A DNA stretch of 64,000 nucleotides, taken from the NCBI RefSeq assembly GCF_001855555.1, contig NZ_MKCT01000001.1, positions 186,001 to 250,000 on the forward strand. Direction: 5' to 3'. Below, piece by piece: positions 56,093 through 64,000 of this stretch. Below the pieces are notes generated by a model. That model saw only the letters and a program-made list of their open reading frames with translations. It did no database searches and was not told where the DNA came from. Source of the stretch: Chromobacterium sphagni (lineage in GTDB: Bacteria > Pseudomonadota > Gammaproteobacteria > Burkholderiales > Chromobacteriaceae). Each line of letters begins with the position of its first letter. Positions within the stretch are counted from its first letter, which is position 1. A program made the translations under genes and the position numbers.

Positions 56093-56288
56093 GCGATTAG
56101 CAACCCTTCACATGCTTGCGCCGGGCAAGAAGCTTGCTCGACAGTCACACCCCCTGTCCAGAAGTGCAGCTCAGTGCCGAACAGCCTATTTCAGCATTGC
56201 CTGATGGTGTTCATTGCAACTAATATGTTCGATTCTGCCTAACCTCCATACCCTCGCCCTGAGGGTATTTTTGCATTGGCCAACAGTC

Positions 56289-59054
56289 ATGGACATTAAT
56301 CAACTGCTTGCCAGCTTCGCTTCCGCCTTTTCCCAAGCCAACCGCCACCTCACCCTAGCCATAGCCGGCGATCAAGTCGGCGCGGAACAGCTATTGCCGC
56401 ACCAGTTGGAAGGCGAGGAAGGTATTTCCCAGCCCTATCGCTATACAGTGGAATGCCTGTCGCCGGATGGCGGCATTGAGCTTAAAACCCTGCTGGGCCA
56501 GCCGGCGCGCATCGGCATCACCGACGCCAACGGCGGCGAAAGCGTGCGTTGCGGCGTCATCAGTCAGGCCAAGCTGCTGGGCAGTGATGGCGGCTTTGCC
56601 AAATACGGGCTGACGGTAGAGCCGCCGTTCGCCCTGCTGCGCCACCGCCGCAGCTCCAGGGTGTTCCAGGACTTGAGCGTTCCGGACATCATCAAGCAGA
56701 TCATCACAGAACATCAGGCCGCTAACCCGGCGTTTGCCCGCGTGCAAACGCTGGACATCAAGGTTGACCAGGCTCAGCCGCGCAGCTATTGCCTGCAATA
56801 CCGCGAAAGCGACTATGACTTCATCGTCAGGCTGATGCATGAGGAAGGCTACGCCTGGCGCTTTCAGCACATTGATGGCGATAGCCCGCAAGTGCTGCTA
56901 GTCGTGTTTGACGACGCCTATAGCCTGCCGGCCAGCCCGCTTGAGCGGGTGCGTTTCCACCGCGCCGACGCCACCGAGGAACAAGACGGCCTGACCGACT
57001 GGCAGGCCGCGCGCCAGATCGTCGCCGGCGGCGTGGCGCTGGCCAGTTACGATTACCAGCCCACCAGTACCAGCCACAGCAGCGACACAAGCCAGGTGGA
57101 CCAGGGACAAGCCGGCCAGGCGCTGCAAAGCAGCCTTAGCCATTACGACGCCCCCGGCCTCTACTACGCCAGCGATGCCGACCAGCTCAGCCGCTATGCC
57201 CAGTTGCGGCAGCAAGCGCATGACCTGCAGGCCAAGGCCTTTACCGGCAATGGCGCGGTGCGCGGTCTGCAAGCCGGAGAATGGTTCCGGCTGGACGACC
57301 ATCCGGCCCATGATGGCGACAGCCACGAGCAGCGCGAATTCGTCGTCACTCAGCAGCGTATCCACGCCCGCAACAACCTGCCTGGCGATCTTACCCAGCA
57401 GCTGCAGGCCGCCGCTCCCGGCTTGGGCTTGATGGCAGCAGACAGCACCGGCACGCCTTTTCAAACCGAATTCCAGGCGCAAAGACGTGGCATTCCGCTG
57501 ACGCCCGCCTATGCCGATACCCCGCACGCCAAGCCCACCAGCCTAGGCAAGCAAACCGCCACGGTGGTTGGCCCTGCCGGGGAAGAAATCCATACCGATC
57601 AATATGGCCGGGTGAAAGTGCAATTCCATTGGCAGCGCCCGAAGGAACATCCCACCATAGGCGCAGGCATGGACGACAAGTCGTCCTGCTGGCTACGGGT
57701 AACCATGCCTTCAGCCGGCGCGGCCTGGGGCCACCAGTTCATTCCGCGCATCGGGCAAGAAGTGCTGGTGGACTTCATCGAAGGCGACATCGACCGGCCC
57801 TTGGTTACCGGCGTGCTGTACAACGGCAGCCACCCGCCGCCGGACTTCAGCGGAGCCGGCAGCCTACCGGCCAACAAGACGCTGTCCGGCATCAAGTCCA
57901 AGGAACACCAGGGCGGCAGCTACAGCGAACTGTTGTTCGACGACACCCCCGGCGAAGTGCGCGCCAAGCTATCCAGCGAATCCGGCAAGACCCAGCTCAA
58001 CCAAGGCTTTTTGACCCACCCGCGCAGCGACGGCAAGGCCCAGCCTCGCGGCGAAGGCTTCGAACTGCGCACCGACAACCACGGGGCCATTCGCGCCGCG
58101 CACGGCCTATTGCTGTCCACCGAGGCGCAGAACGGCGCAGGCGGCATACAACTGGCGCGCGAACATGCGCAAAGCCAGCTGCAATCCGCAGTCGCCTTGA
58201 GTCAAGCACTGGCGGAGACCGCTACCGCACAGCTGGCCGACGCCATGGAAACCGGCCCGGATGGAATCGGCGAGGGCAACACCAAAAGCGGCAAGAAGGC
58301 CAAGGGCCACATGTTGCATCAACTGGATGCCCTGGCCGCCTGGGAAGCCGGCTCCAATACCGACAAAGACGGCAAGACCGCCAAGGAGCAAACTGGACAA
58401 CAGCCACAGCTGATCCTGTCCGCCCCCGCCGGCATTGCCAGCTTGACCGAACAGAGCCAAACACTGGCAACAGGCACCAATCTGAATCTAGTCGCCCAAC
58501 GCGATGCCAATCACACCACCGGACGGCGCTGGATTCACAACGTGGGCAAGAACATCAGCTTGTTCGTAACGGGGGTAAAAGACAAAGTTGCGATGAAGCT
58601 GATCGCGGCCAAAGGCAAAATTCAAATACAAGCTCAGAGTGATGCGATGGAGCTGACCGCTGATAAGGATGTAACTATCACATCAGCTAAAGGCTTCGTT
58701 CATGTCGCAGCTGAGCAGGAACTGCTTCTTGTAAGTGGTGGCGCTTACATCCGCCTTAAGGGCGGCAATATTGAAGTACACGCCCCCGGCACTATCAGCA
58801 TCAAGGGTGCAAGCCACGCATTTAGCGGCCCAGCCCGGCTAACAACGCCCGTTGGACTTCCCATATTCCCAGAGCATGATGAAAGCCTGACATTTGTCGA
58901 TGAAATAACCAAGGCACCGTTGGCTGGTAAAAACTATGAAGTTCACATGGAGAATGGGTGGATTTTCAAGGGTGTTACTGATGCGGAAGGCAAAACTGAA
59001 CGGATCAACACGGCCAGACCATTAAAGATAATCAAAGCTATTGTCAGGGATTAA
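56289..59054 (+). CDS. vgrG: Type VI secretion tip protein VgrG
   Basis: The 921-residue protein (MDINQLLASFASAFSQANRH) is an evolved VgrG spike. Residues ~15-400 are the gp27-like part (HQLEGEEGISQPYRYTVECL, LLRHRRSSRVFQDLSVPDII), followed by the gp5-like OB fold and needle (VGPAGEEIHTDQYGRVKVQF, HWQRPKEHPT, WGHQFIPRIGQEVLVDFIEG, DIDRPLVTGVLYN). Then comes a DUF2345 region (AKGKIQIQAQSDAMELTADK) and a ~60-residue tail (FVDEITKAPLAGKNYEVHME) that resembles an effector-docking module. GC content drops sharply toward the 3' end, as if the tail was exchanged together with the downstream effector. No other T6SS structural genes are in the window, so it must use a machine encoded elsewhere. Confidence 0.95.
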   Translation: MDINQLLASFASAFSQANRHLTLAIAGDQVGAEQLLPHQLEGEEGISQPYRYTVECLSPDGGIELKTLLGQPARIGITDANGGESVRCGVISQAKLLGSDGGFAKYGLTVEPPFALLRHRRSSRVFQDLSVPDIIKQIITEHQAANPAFARVQTLDIKVDQAQPRSYCLQYRESDYDFIVRLMHEEGYAWRFQHIDGDSPQVLLVVFDDAYSLPASPLERVRFHRADATEEQDGLTDWQAARQIVAGGVALASYDYQPTSTSHSSDTSQVDQGQAGQALQSSLSHYDAPGLYYASDADQLSRYAQLRQQAHDLQAKAFTGNGAVRGLQAGEWFRLDDHPAHDGDSHEQREFVVTQQRIHARNNLPGDLTQQLQAAAPGLGLMAADSTGTPFQTEFQAQRRGIPLTPAYADTPHAKPTSLGKQTATVVGPAGEEIHTDQYGRVKVQFHWQRPKEHPTIGAGMDDKSSCWLRVTMPSAGAAWGHQFIPRIGQEVLVDFIEGDIDRPLVTGVLYNGSHPPPDFSGAGSLPANKTLSGIKSKEHQGGSYSELLFDDTPGEVRAKLSSESGKTQLNQGFLTHPRSDGKAQPRGEGFELRTDNHGAIRAAHGLLLSTEAQNGAGGIQLAREHAQSQLQSAVALSQALAETATAQLADAMETGPDGIGEGNTKSGKKAKGHMLHQLDALAAWEAGSNTDKDGKTAKEQTGQQPQLILSAPAGIASLTEQSQTLATGTNLNLVAQRDANHTTGRRWIHNVGKNISLFVTGVKDKVAMKLIAAKGKIQIQAQSDAMELTADKDVTITSAKGFVHVAAEQELLLVSGGAYIRLKGGNIEVHAPGTISIKGASHAFSGPARLTTPVGLPIFPEHDESLTFVDEITKAPLAGKNYEVHMENGWIFKGVTDAEGKTERINTARPLKIIKAIVRD

Positions 59055-59059
59055 CAATT

Positions 59060-60034
59060 GTGGCAACCGTAAAACTAGCAAAAGAAAATATCAAAACAAA
59101 CAACGAAGATCTGACCAAATCTACGGTTGTTGTGCCCGTATGTCACGATTGCGGATGCGATTATGGTGAGATTATAAGTTGCACGAAATATGGCTCAACC
59201 TATGGCCCGGTATACCATGGAGAATTACCAATTGATCAATACCCAGGCTGGGCCACCATGATAAAAAATGGAGAAGTTACCGAGTCAGAAAAGCGAGTCA
59301 TTATCATAATGTCTGCAAACGAAGGAAATATGGACTCCGTGCAGTCGTATGATAACCAAATACTAACTGCAGGAGCGATGCAGAAAACAATTTCTCCAAC
59401 TGGAGCTGGAGAGTTCCCCGCCCAGGTCGCTGACTTTAAAGAAAAGCATCCAGAGTTATATCAATCTCTTTTTGAAAATTGTGGCTGGACCGTTGAGGGG
59501 AAAGGCCCTATAGATCGAAAGATGTATTACAAAGACAAGGAGTTAACTGGAGGAAATAAGATAACAGCTGTAGAGCTTAAAAACTTGTTACGTGACTCCA
59601 GTAAATTTAATAAAAAAACCAACTCTAAAAAAGAAAAACAAGAATCTCGCCCATTGGCAGCAATTATCAAAGCCCTGAAGCATGAATATTTTTTAGAACA
59701 TCAGGTTCAAGACTTTATAAAACGGCTCAGGCTGGTAATGAACTTAAAAATTACTGATGGAAAGATTAGTGGTAAGGTTTCAGACTACCTTAAGTCTGAA
59801 CTTGGAAGGGCCACTGCACTTGATCAGCATGTAAACAGACCTGCATATGTGACTACAGACATAAAGTCGGCTGTTCATGCTTACATAGCAAAGCATCCAG
59901 ATGTAAAGCCTGATCCCGCGACCTGGGGTACAAATCACGCTAAAATCGAATCTGGCGTTCTGGAGATTTATGGTAATGCTAGGCAGGGAACAGACATGCC
60001 ATTAAGATTTAAAAAACTAAAGGCTAAAACATGA
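59060..60034 (+). CDS. Putative T6SS effector, lysozyme-like peptidoglycan hydrolase
   Basis: The frame opens with a GTG five bases after vgrG. The 324-residue product has no signal peptide, as expected for cargo loaded on VgrG. Residues 80-122 read VIIIMSANEGNMDSVQSYDN and then TAGAMQKTISPTGAGEFP, which looks like a lysozyme or transglycosylase active-site region with Glu88 as candidate catalytic acid. LYQSLFENCGWTVEGKGP follows. The N-terminal CHDCGCDYG could bind metal. The gene is AT-rich, unlike its surroundings. Two downstream exported proteins, one with a lysozyme-inhibitor domain, support a periplasmic cell-wall target. The exact bond cut is not known. Confidence 0.68.
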   Translation: MATVKLAKENIKTNNEDLTKSTVVVPVCHDCGCDYGEIISCTKYGSTYGPVYHGELPIDQYPGWATMIKNGEVTESEKRVIIIMSANEGNMDSVQSYDNQILTAGAMQKTISPTGAGEFPAQVADFKEKHPELYQSLFENCGWTVEGKGPIDRKMYYKDKELTGGNKITAVELKNLLRDSSKFNKKTNSKKEKQESRPLAAIIKALKHEYFLEHQVQDFIKRLRLVMNLKITDGKISGKVSDYLKSELGRATALDQHVNRPAYVTTDIKSAVHAYIAKHPDVKPDPATWGTNHAKIESGVLEIYGNARQGTDMPLRFKKLKAKT

Positions 60035-60555
60035 AAAATTTAATCTTGCTTGTTACGTTTCTGACTGGATTTTCTATGCAAGCAGGGGCCGAAACTATAC
60101 CTAACAGCCCCCTATTTATAGAAAAATTGAAAATATCTGACAAGCTAACAGCAAAGCTTTCACATAGAAAGTTTGATAATAAACTACGAATAAAAGAGGG
60201 ACGCACAAATAAAGACATACTCAAATTCCTTGGCGAGCCTTACAACTTAGAGAACGTATCAGGAGATAAAAATAAAATCCTGACTCTGACAGTTGCTACA
60301 TATGGCATTCTTGACGATCCCGACAATGGAAAAAGCTACCATGATGTAGCAAGCTGCGTATTTATCGAACGCAAAAATGGATGCATTCTTTACTCAGGAA
60401 GTATCAATTTGTGCGCAGGAAATTGGGAGACCTCAGAGTCATGGGTAACAGATGAAGGCGCAAAAATAGACTTCTTGGAATTAAAAAAATCTATTCTCGC
60501 GGGAAAAGATGAAGGCAAAAGGCCAGAAAATTACGCCAGATGCAAGCGCCCCTAA
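60031..60555 (+). CDS. Putative periplasmic immunity protein
   Basis: The ATG overlaps the effector stop (ATGA), so the two are translationally coupled, the usual effector-immunity layout. The 174-residue product has a signal peptide (MKNLILLVTFLTGFSMQAGA) and a mature part with TNKDILKFLGEPYNLENVSG, resembling SmpA/OmlA-type modules, and four Cys that could form disulfides (SCVFIERKNGC, LCAGNW, ARCKRP). Export to the periplasm fits protection against a cell-wall hydrolase. Immunity function is inferred from position. Confidence 0.65.
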   Translation: MKNLILLVTFLTGFSMQAGAETIPNSPLFIEKLKISDKLTAKLSHRKFDNKLRIKEGRTNKDILKFLGEPYNLENVSGDKNKILTLTVATYGILDDPDNGKSYHDVASCVFIERKNGCILYSGSINLCAGNWETSESWVTDEGAKIDFLELKKSILAGKDEGKRPENYARCKRP

Positions 60556-60759
60556 TTTTCTAAATCCTGGCAAAAGTTAAATATTTTACCAAGTCCGCTC
60601 GAATATCACTTGCAAAACTTAAACTGAAACATTTAGATACGCGCCAGTTTAGTTAACCTATCAATGATCATTTTAAAAAGTAAAAATTACGAAACCAGGC
60701 TTAAAGATCGACACAAAGGACTCACCTCACCCACAAGACATAGCGCTGCGAATAAAAAC

Positions 60760-61374
60760 ATGAAAGCCATTACGGCGATTACCATTACGGCACTACTTTG
60801 GATAAGCAATAGTGCATGGGCAATTAATTGCTCTGCAAAAAGCTCAAACACGGAAATAATAATTTGCGACTCACCAGAGCTATCACATAAAGATAGCATC
60901 TTGAATGAGAAATATAGAACTGCATTATTAATTACAACAAACAAAGCATCACTAATAAGTGAGCAGCGCTCATGGCTTAAAAATTACAGAGACAAATGCG
61001 AAGACTTAACTTGCCTAGTTCAAGTCTACTCAAAAAGAGTTTCTGAAGTAGAAGGACTTATATATAAGTCCTCTCAGACCTGCACAATACAAGAGCCAAT
61101 GCTCATCGGCAGTTGGAATGGAATACGGGATGCAGAGTTTGACACTTTCGAGCTAAACAAAGACCATTCATTCAATAGTTGGAGAAATGAAAGACCTGAA
61201 TATTCTGACAAAAAATGGGAATTCAATTCCAAAACATGTCAACTTCACATATCCTCAGGCGTGGATAAATTAGATTTTAAGTACCAAATTATTATGCCTA
61301 ACAAACAGTTAATTACCATTCGCCAAAGCCCAATTGAAAGTAGCATATACAAAAAAATAAAGTCTGAAAAATAG
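60760..61374 (+). CDS. LprI/DUF1311-like periplasmic lysozyme-inhibitor protein
   Basis: From the ATG at 60760 the 204-residue product has a signal peptide (MKAITAITITALLWISNSAW) and an LprI/DUF1311 domain: INCSAKSSNTEIIICDSPEL, LNEKYRTALL and EQRSWLKNYRDKCEDLTCLV, with the conserved Cys pattern. LprI from Mycobacterium inhibits lysozyme. The second half (IGSWNGIRDAEFDTFELNKD) is beta-rich. Lying just after an effector and its immunity candidate, it is probably a second, inhibitor-type immunity protein. A longer open frame from 60664 lacks a signal peptide at its start and is less likely. Confidence 0.68.
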   Translation: MKAITAITITALLWISNSAWAINCSAKSSNTEIIICDSPELSHKDSILNEKYRTALLITTNKASLISEQRSWLKNYRDKCEDLTCLVQVYSKRVSEVEGLIYKSSQTCTIQEPMLIGSWNGIRDAEFDTFELNKDHSFNSWRNERPEYSDKKWEFNSKTCQLHISSGVDKLDFKYQIIMPNKQLITIRQSPIESSIYKKIKSEK

Positions 61375-61390
61375 AGACTGATCGTTCAAC

Positions 61391-61490
61391 TGTCACTAGT
61401 GACACTCTCTGAATGTCACTACAGTGTAATTTCAATTCCATTTTAAAATCAAAGATGTCACTACGTCACTAGTGTCACTACCATTTTTTA
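61391..61490. repeat. Right TGAC-rich iteron block
   Basis: GTCACTAGTGAC (61392-61403) equals the palindrome at 33182-33193. TGTCACTAC occurs several times, and 61446-61468 is the exact inverted copy of 33116-33138. The block sits between the last cargo gene and the right att site. Confidence 0.7.
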
Positions 61491-62129
61491 GTAGAATTGG
61501 AAAAACTCCCGTAAAAGAAGATTAGGGCTATCAGCCGCGGCATGACTTGCACTGGCCATGCCTCGCCCCCCCACCCTACACACTCCATAAAGTACAGGTG
61601 ATCAGAGCTACGATGCGTTGCCAGGGGCAGCATCTGAAAGTGAATGAAAGGTGAAGACAGGTAGGGGGTAGAATTCCTCGCGGGAGCACCGCAAAACAAG
61701 ACCGCGTGCCTAACCAGACATATCCCCATGGTGGAAATTCATAGGGGGGGGTCTAAATTGGCCCACCATAAAGCAATCAAGAAAGAGGATGGCAAAAAAT
61801 CCCCCTGCCCTTGGGAATATTCATATAGGTGGCCCCAGGGCTACCCATGAGCAAGATTCGCATAGTTAGGGGGGGTAGGTAAAAGTCTGGCCATCATTCG
61901 ACTAGACCGCGTGCCTAGTCACGGATTTTTATGGGGAGCATTTTTCAGGGAGGGGGGGGTTAGATAGGCACTGCCATGGGGACGCTCATCCAGAGGCCGA
62001 TGTCAAAAAACGCCCCTCAACCCGCGAACACCTCACCTTGCCCAGCAGGCTGGCCGATCATGGGCCACTTTCTCGCAAGTCGCTGTCCAGCCTCCTGGAA
62101 GACTGCCGCAAGCCCCCAGCATGAAGAAA
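61491..62129. other. Non-coding region with long G tracts near the right end
   Basis: No credible gene in about 640 bases. Runs of seven or eight G occur at 61744-61751, 61869-61875 and 61952-61959. GACCGCGTGCCTA is repeated near 61,700 and 61,905. The G tracts are prone to slippage and could form quadruplexes. The short open frames here have no ribosome sites. Confidence 0.5.
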
Positions 62130-62131
62130 GT

Positions 62132-62155
62132 GTGCATAGATTCGTGTATATATCC
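62132..62155. repeat. Right arm-type repeat
   Basis: GTGCATAGATTCGTG and the nine bases after it match the left copy at 32924-32947 at 21 of 24 positions, same orientation. It lies about 60 bases inside the right att site. Confidence 0.6.
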
Positions 62156-62213
62156 TTGCACAACCCCACACAAACGACAAAAAATACAACAGTTTAATTG
62201 ACCATTTCTATTG

Positions 62214-62227
62214 CTGTCGGGGCACCA
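62214..62227. other. attR-like site / junction with second element
   Basis: CTGTCGGGGCACCA copies the tRNA-Arg 3' end with one G missing. The sequence after it (CACTTCCAAAG, hairpin AAACCCGC/GCGGGTTT) parallels the sequence after the tRNA, so this is the left end of a related element as well as the right end of the first. Confidence 0.7.
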
Positions 62228-62260
62228 CCCACACTTCCAAAGCAATCCGAGAAAGTCCAC

Positions 62261-62296
62261 AAACCCGCGCCAAATAAGGCTCTGCGGGTTTTTTTA
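62261..62296 (+). terminator. Hairpin after the second att site
   Basis: AAACCCGC pairs with GCGGGTTT and is followed by a T run, like the hairpin after the tRNA at 32843-32875. Confidence 0.7.
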
Positions 62297-62330
62297 CGTC
62301 CAAAGCCGTCCAAAGCCATCCAAGCAAAGC

Positions 62331-62418
62331 CGGGGGTACGTGGGGGTACGTGGGGGTATGATTGGTGGTATCTTGTGTACCCCCACATTTCGATACCCCC
62401 ACAACAAGGAGTACCCCC
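62331..62418 (+). promoter_or_regulatory. GGGGGTA repeats upstream of the second integrase
   Basis: CGGGGGTACG, TGGGGGTACG and TGGGGGTATG lie head to tail at 62331-62360. Inverted forms (GTACCCCCAC, ATACCCCCAC, GTACCCCCAT) follow at 62377, 62393 and 62411, the last touching the ATG. The layout mirrors the AATCTATACAC repeats of the first integrase but with a different word, so each integrase probably reads its own operators. Confidence 0.6.
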
Positions 62419-63025
62419 ATGCCCCTTACCGACGCCGCCATCAAAAGCGCCAAACCACGCGAGGATGGCAAACACCTCAAGCTCACGGATGGACAAGGGC
62501 TGTCGCTATGGGTCATGCCCACCGGCGCGAAGTATTGGCGGCTGAAGTATCGGATCAATGGCAAAGAGAAGCTGTTGGCGCTGGGCGTCTATCCGGAAGT
62601 GAGCCTGAAGGCAGCCAGACTGAAGCGCGATGACGCCCGCAAGCAGATCGCCGATGGCGAAGACCCAGCTGCGATGCGCAAGATGGATAAGGTGATCAAG
62701 CTGGCAGCGGCCGCCAACACATTTGAAGCCATCGCGCTGGAGTGGCATGAAAGGGAAAGTCACGAATGGTCCGCCGCCCACAGCGAGCGCGTTCTGTCCG
62801 CCATGAAGACCCACATCTTCCCCTACATCGGGGACAGGCCCATCAGCGAGATTCGCCCGCTGGAGCTGCTGGAAGTGCTGCGCAAGGTGGAAAGCGCCGG
62901 CAATATCGACACCACCAAGCGCCTGCGGCAACGCTGCTCAGCCGTCTTCCGCCTGGCCATCCTGACCGGCCGCTGCGACAGCGACCCGGCCGCGCCGCTG
63001 ACTGACGCCCTCAAGAGTCAGCAAT
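62419..63025 (+). pseudogene. Truncated P4-type integrase of the second element
   Basis: About 202 residues remain: the DUF4102 domain (MPLTDAAIKSAKPREDGKHL, YWRLKYRINGKEKLLALGVY) and the core-binding domain (SHEWSAAHSERVLSAMKTHI, TKRLRQRCSAVFRLAILTGR). The catalytic domain is missing because an IS is inserted after DALKSQQ. The protein resembles the first integrase closely in the core-binding part (LTGRCDSDPAAPL is shared). The second element therefore cannot move with its own enzyme, unless the 3' part lies beyond the IS and is rejoined. Confidence 0.9.
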
Positions 63026-64000
63026 GGCTCTGTTGCACAAATCCCAGGCAGGACGAGTTTCCCCTTTCCCCAAACCGATTTATGCCATAGCCACCGTGCA
63101 CGGCCGGCCCAGCATGCTGAAGCGGCTCAAGATCGCTGCGCGCACTTGCAGCTCTGCCACTTGACCATCGAAACGCCGGGCCGTCACCCTTTCCCCCAAC
63201 CGTTTGAAGCAATGCATCTTAGTTTCCACCAAGCTGCGGCGATGATAGCCGCTCCAGCGTTTCCAGATTGCCCTGCCTAGTCGCTTGGTCGCCCGCAGAA
63301 TCTCGTTGCGAGCCAGTACACCCAGCGAATTTCCTTTCCACGGTCTCGCATTCCTGCGGGTCGGAATACATCCGGTTGCGCCTCGCGCGGCAATCGCCTC
63401 ATGACATGCCTTGGTATCAAAAGCCCCATCCCCGCTCACGCAGGCTATCGGCTCGTCGGCCGGGATTTGCGCCAATAGCGAAGGCAACATTTGCGCATCG
63501 CCCTGGCGGTTGTCCGTGACTTCAATGGCACGGATTTGCAAGGTTTCCGCATCGATGCCCAGATGTACCTTGCGCCATTGCCGGCGATATTCCGCACCAT
63601 GCTTCTTGGTTTTCCATTCGCCTTCGCCCAACATCTTGATGCCTGTGCTATCCACCAGTAGGTGCAGCGCGCCCGAGCCTTTCTGGTAGGGAATTTGGAC
63701 CTGCAGCGTTTGCTGCCGTCTGGATAGCGTGCTGTAGTCGGGGACGCTCCAGTCCAGGCCCGCCAGCTTGAGCAGGCTTTGGATGAAACCGATGGTTTGC
63801 CGCAAAGGCAGTCCAAATAGGTTCTTGATGGTCAAACAGAACTGAATAGCTACATCGCTATAGGTCTGTGTCCGTCCGCGCTTGCCCTGCGGAGTCGCCT
63901 GCCATGACATGGTTGTGTCGAACCAGACGGACAGAGAGCTGGTCTGTCCCACTCCCCATGGACAGAGGGTTAAGCACTAAGCTCTGAGCGGCGGCGTTCG
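63026..64000 (-). mobile_element. IS5-family insertion sequence (right end outside window)
   Basis: The left boundary is where the integrase stops, at GGCTCTGTTGCACAAATC, a typical IS5-family terminal sequence. The inverse copy is not seen before base 64,000, so the element continues past the window. It carries one transposase gene on the minus strand. Confidence 0.8.
63080..63952 (-). CDS. IS5-family DDE transposase
   Basis: The 290 residues contain the DDE catalytic set: LHLLVDSTGIKMLGEGEWKT with the first Asp, CVSGDGAFDTKACHEAIAAR with the second, and YHRRSLVETKMHCFKRLGER, the Y-R-E-K signature with the Glu. The N-terminal part (TYSDVAIQFCLTIKNLFGLP, LRQTIGFIQSLLKLAGLDW) is typical for IS5-group enzymes. 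The apparent start is a GTG at 63952; in-frame sequence upstream soon meets a stop, so the first residues may be lost or shifted. It looks intact otherwise. Confidence 0.88.
   Translation of the reverse strand: MGQTSSLSVWFDTTMSWQATPQGKRGRTQTYSDVAIQFCLTIKNLFGLPLRQTIGFIQSLLKLAGLDWSVPDYSTLSRRQQTLQVQIPYQKGSGALHLLVDSTGIKMLGEGEWKTKKHGAEYRRQWRKVHLGIDAETLQIRAIEVTDNRQGDAQMLPSLLAQIPADEPIACVSGDGAFDTKACHEAIAARGATGCIPTRRNARPWKGNSLGVLARNEILRATKRLGRAIWKRWSGYHRRSLVETKMHCFKRLGERVTARRFDGQVAELQVRAAILSRFSMLGRPCTVAMA

Larger units (their letters stand above)
32795..62227. mobile_element. P4-like integrative island in tRNA-Arg, ~29.4 kb
   Basis: The segment lies between two att-like sequences, starts with a tyrosine recombinase pointing inward, and carries AlpA-like regulators and a large primase-helicase but no virion or conjugation genes, which fits a P4-like satellite or genomic island. 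Cargo is a type I-C CRISPR-Cas system, integron-like cassettes, and a VgrG effector module. Matching repeat blocks lie near both ends. GC content varies sharply from very GC-rich (primase, cas) to AT-rich (effector genes), which suggests stepwise assembly. Confidence 0.8.

Noticed and set aside
62214-62290. A second tRNA-Arg gene at the right end
   Set aside because: Only the last ~14 bases of the tRNA are copied; the anticodon and D arms are absent, so it is an att site.

Overview
The window looks like chromosome of a GC-rich betaproteobacterium, most likely a Chromobacterium-type member of the Neisseriales. That assignment rests on overall gene content and protein flavour (RquA-like enzyme, HisJQMP transporter, rplU-rpmA-obgE next to ispB) and was not tested by any search.

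Bases 1-32,734 are ordinary chromosome. In order: the end of a glycosyltransferase; ferredoxin-NADP reductase; a Lys/Ala repeat protein; a probable rhodoquinone-biosynthesis enzyme (rquA); a heavily frameshifted, dying stressosome operon (globin-coupled rsbR, rsbS, rsbT and a receiver/HPt remnant); exonuclease III; oligopeptidase A; gamma-carbonic anhydrase and an RDD protein; a chemotaxis receptor; an APC permease; thiol peroxidase; a DUF1842 protein; a Tat-exported superoxide dismutase; a MarR/hydrolase pair with a visible operator; a haloacid dehalogenase; a three-gene Mks-type condensin operon; a zinc carboxypeptidase-like enzyme; a lysozyme inhibitor and a DUF333 lipoprotein; a basic amino-acid ABC transporter; and the rplU-rpmA-obgE operon divergent from ispB.

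At 32,735 a tRNA-Arg(CCU) serves as the integration site of a ~29.4 kb P4-like island (about 32,795-62,227). Its left end holds the att site, a tyrosine recombinase with repeated operators at its start codon, regulators (a double-HTH AlpA-like protein) and a large primase-helicase. Its cargo comes in three blocks. First is a complete type I-C CRISPR-Cas system with 40 recognisable repeats plus two fossil repeats. Second is a run of integron-like gene cassettes with attC-like sites but no integron integrase, encoding an AbiTii protein, a frameshifted possible HEPN protein, a DUF6236-like protein and a lipoprotein. Third is an AT-rich type VI secretion module: VgrG, a putative peptidoglycan-degrading effector, a periplasmic immunity candidate and an LprI-like lysozyme-inhibitor protein. 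Matching TGAC-rich repeat blocks, including a perfect 23-bp inverted repeat, lie near both ends.

At 62,214 a second att-like sequence begins a related, tandem element. Its integrase is cut off at 63,026 by an IS5-family element that runs past the window edge. The island thus combines anti-phage and anti-competitor functions on one tRNA-targeting element.
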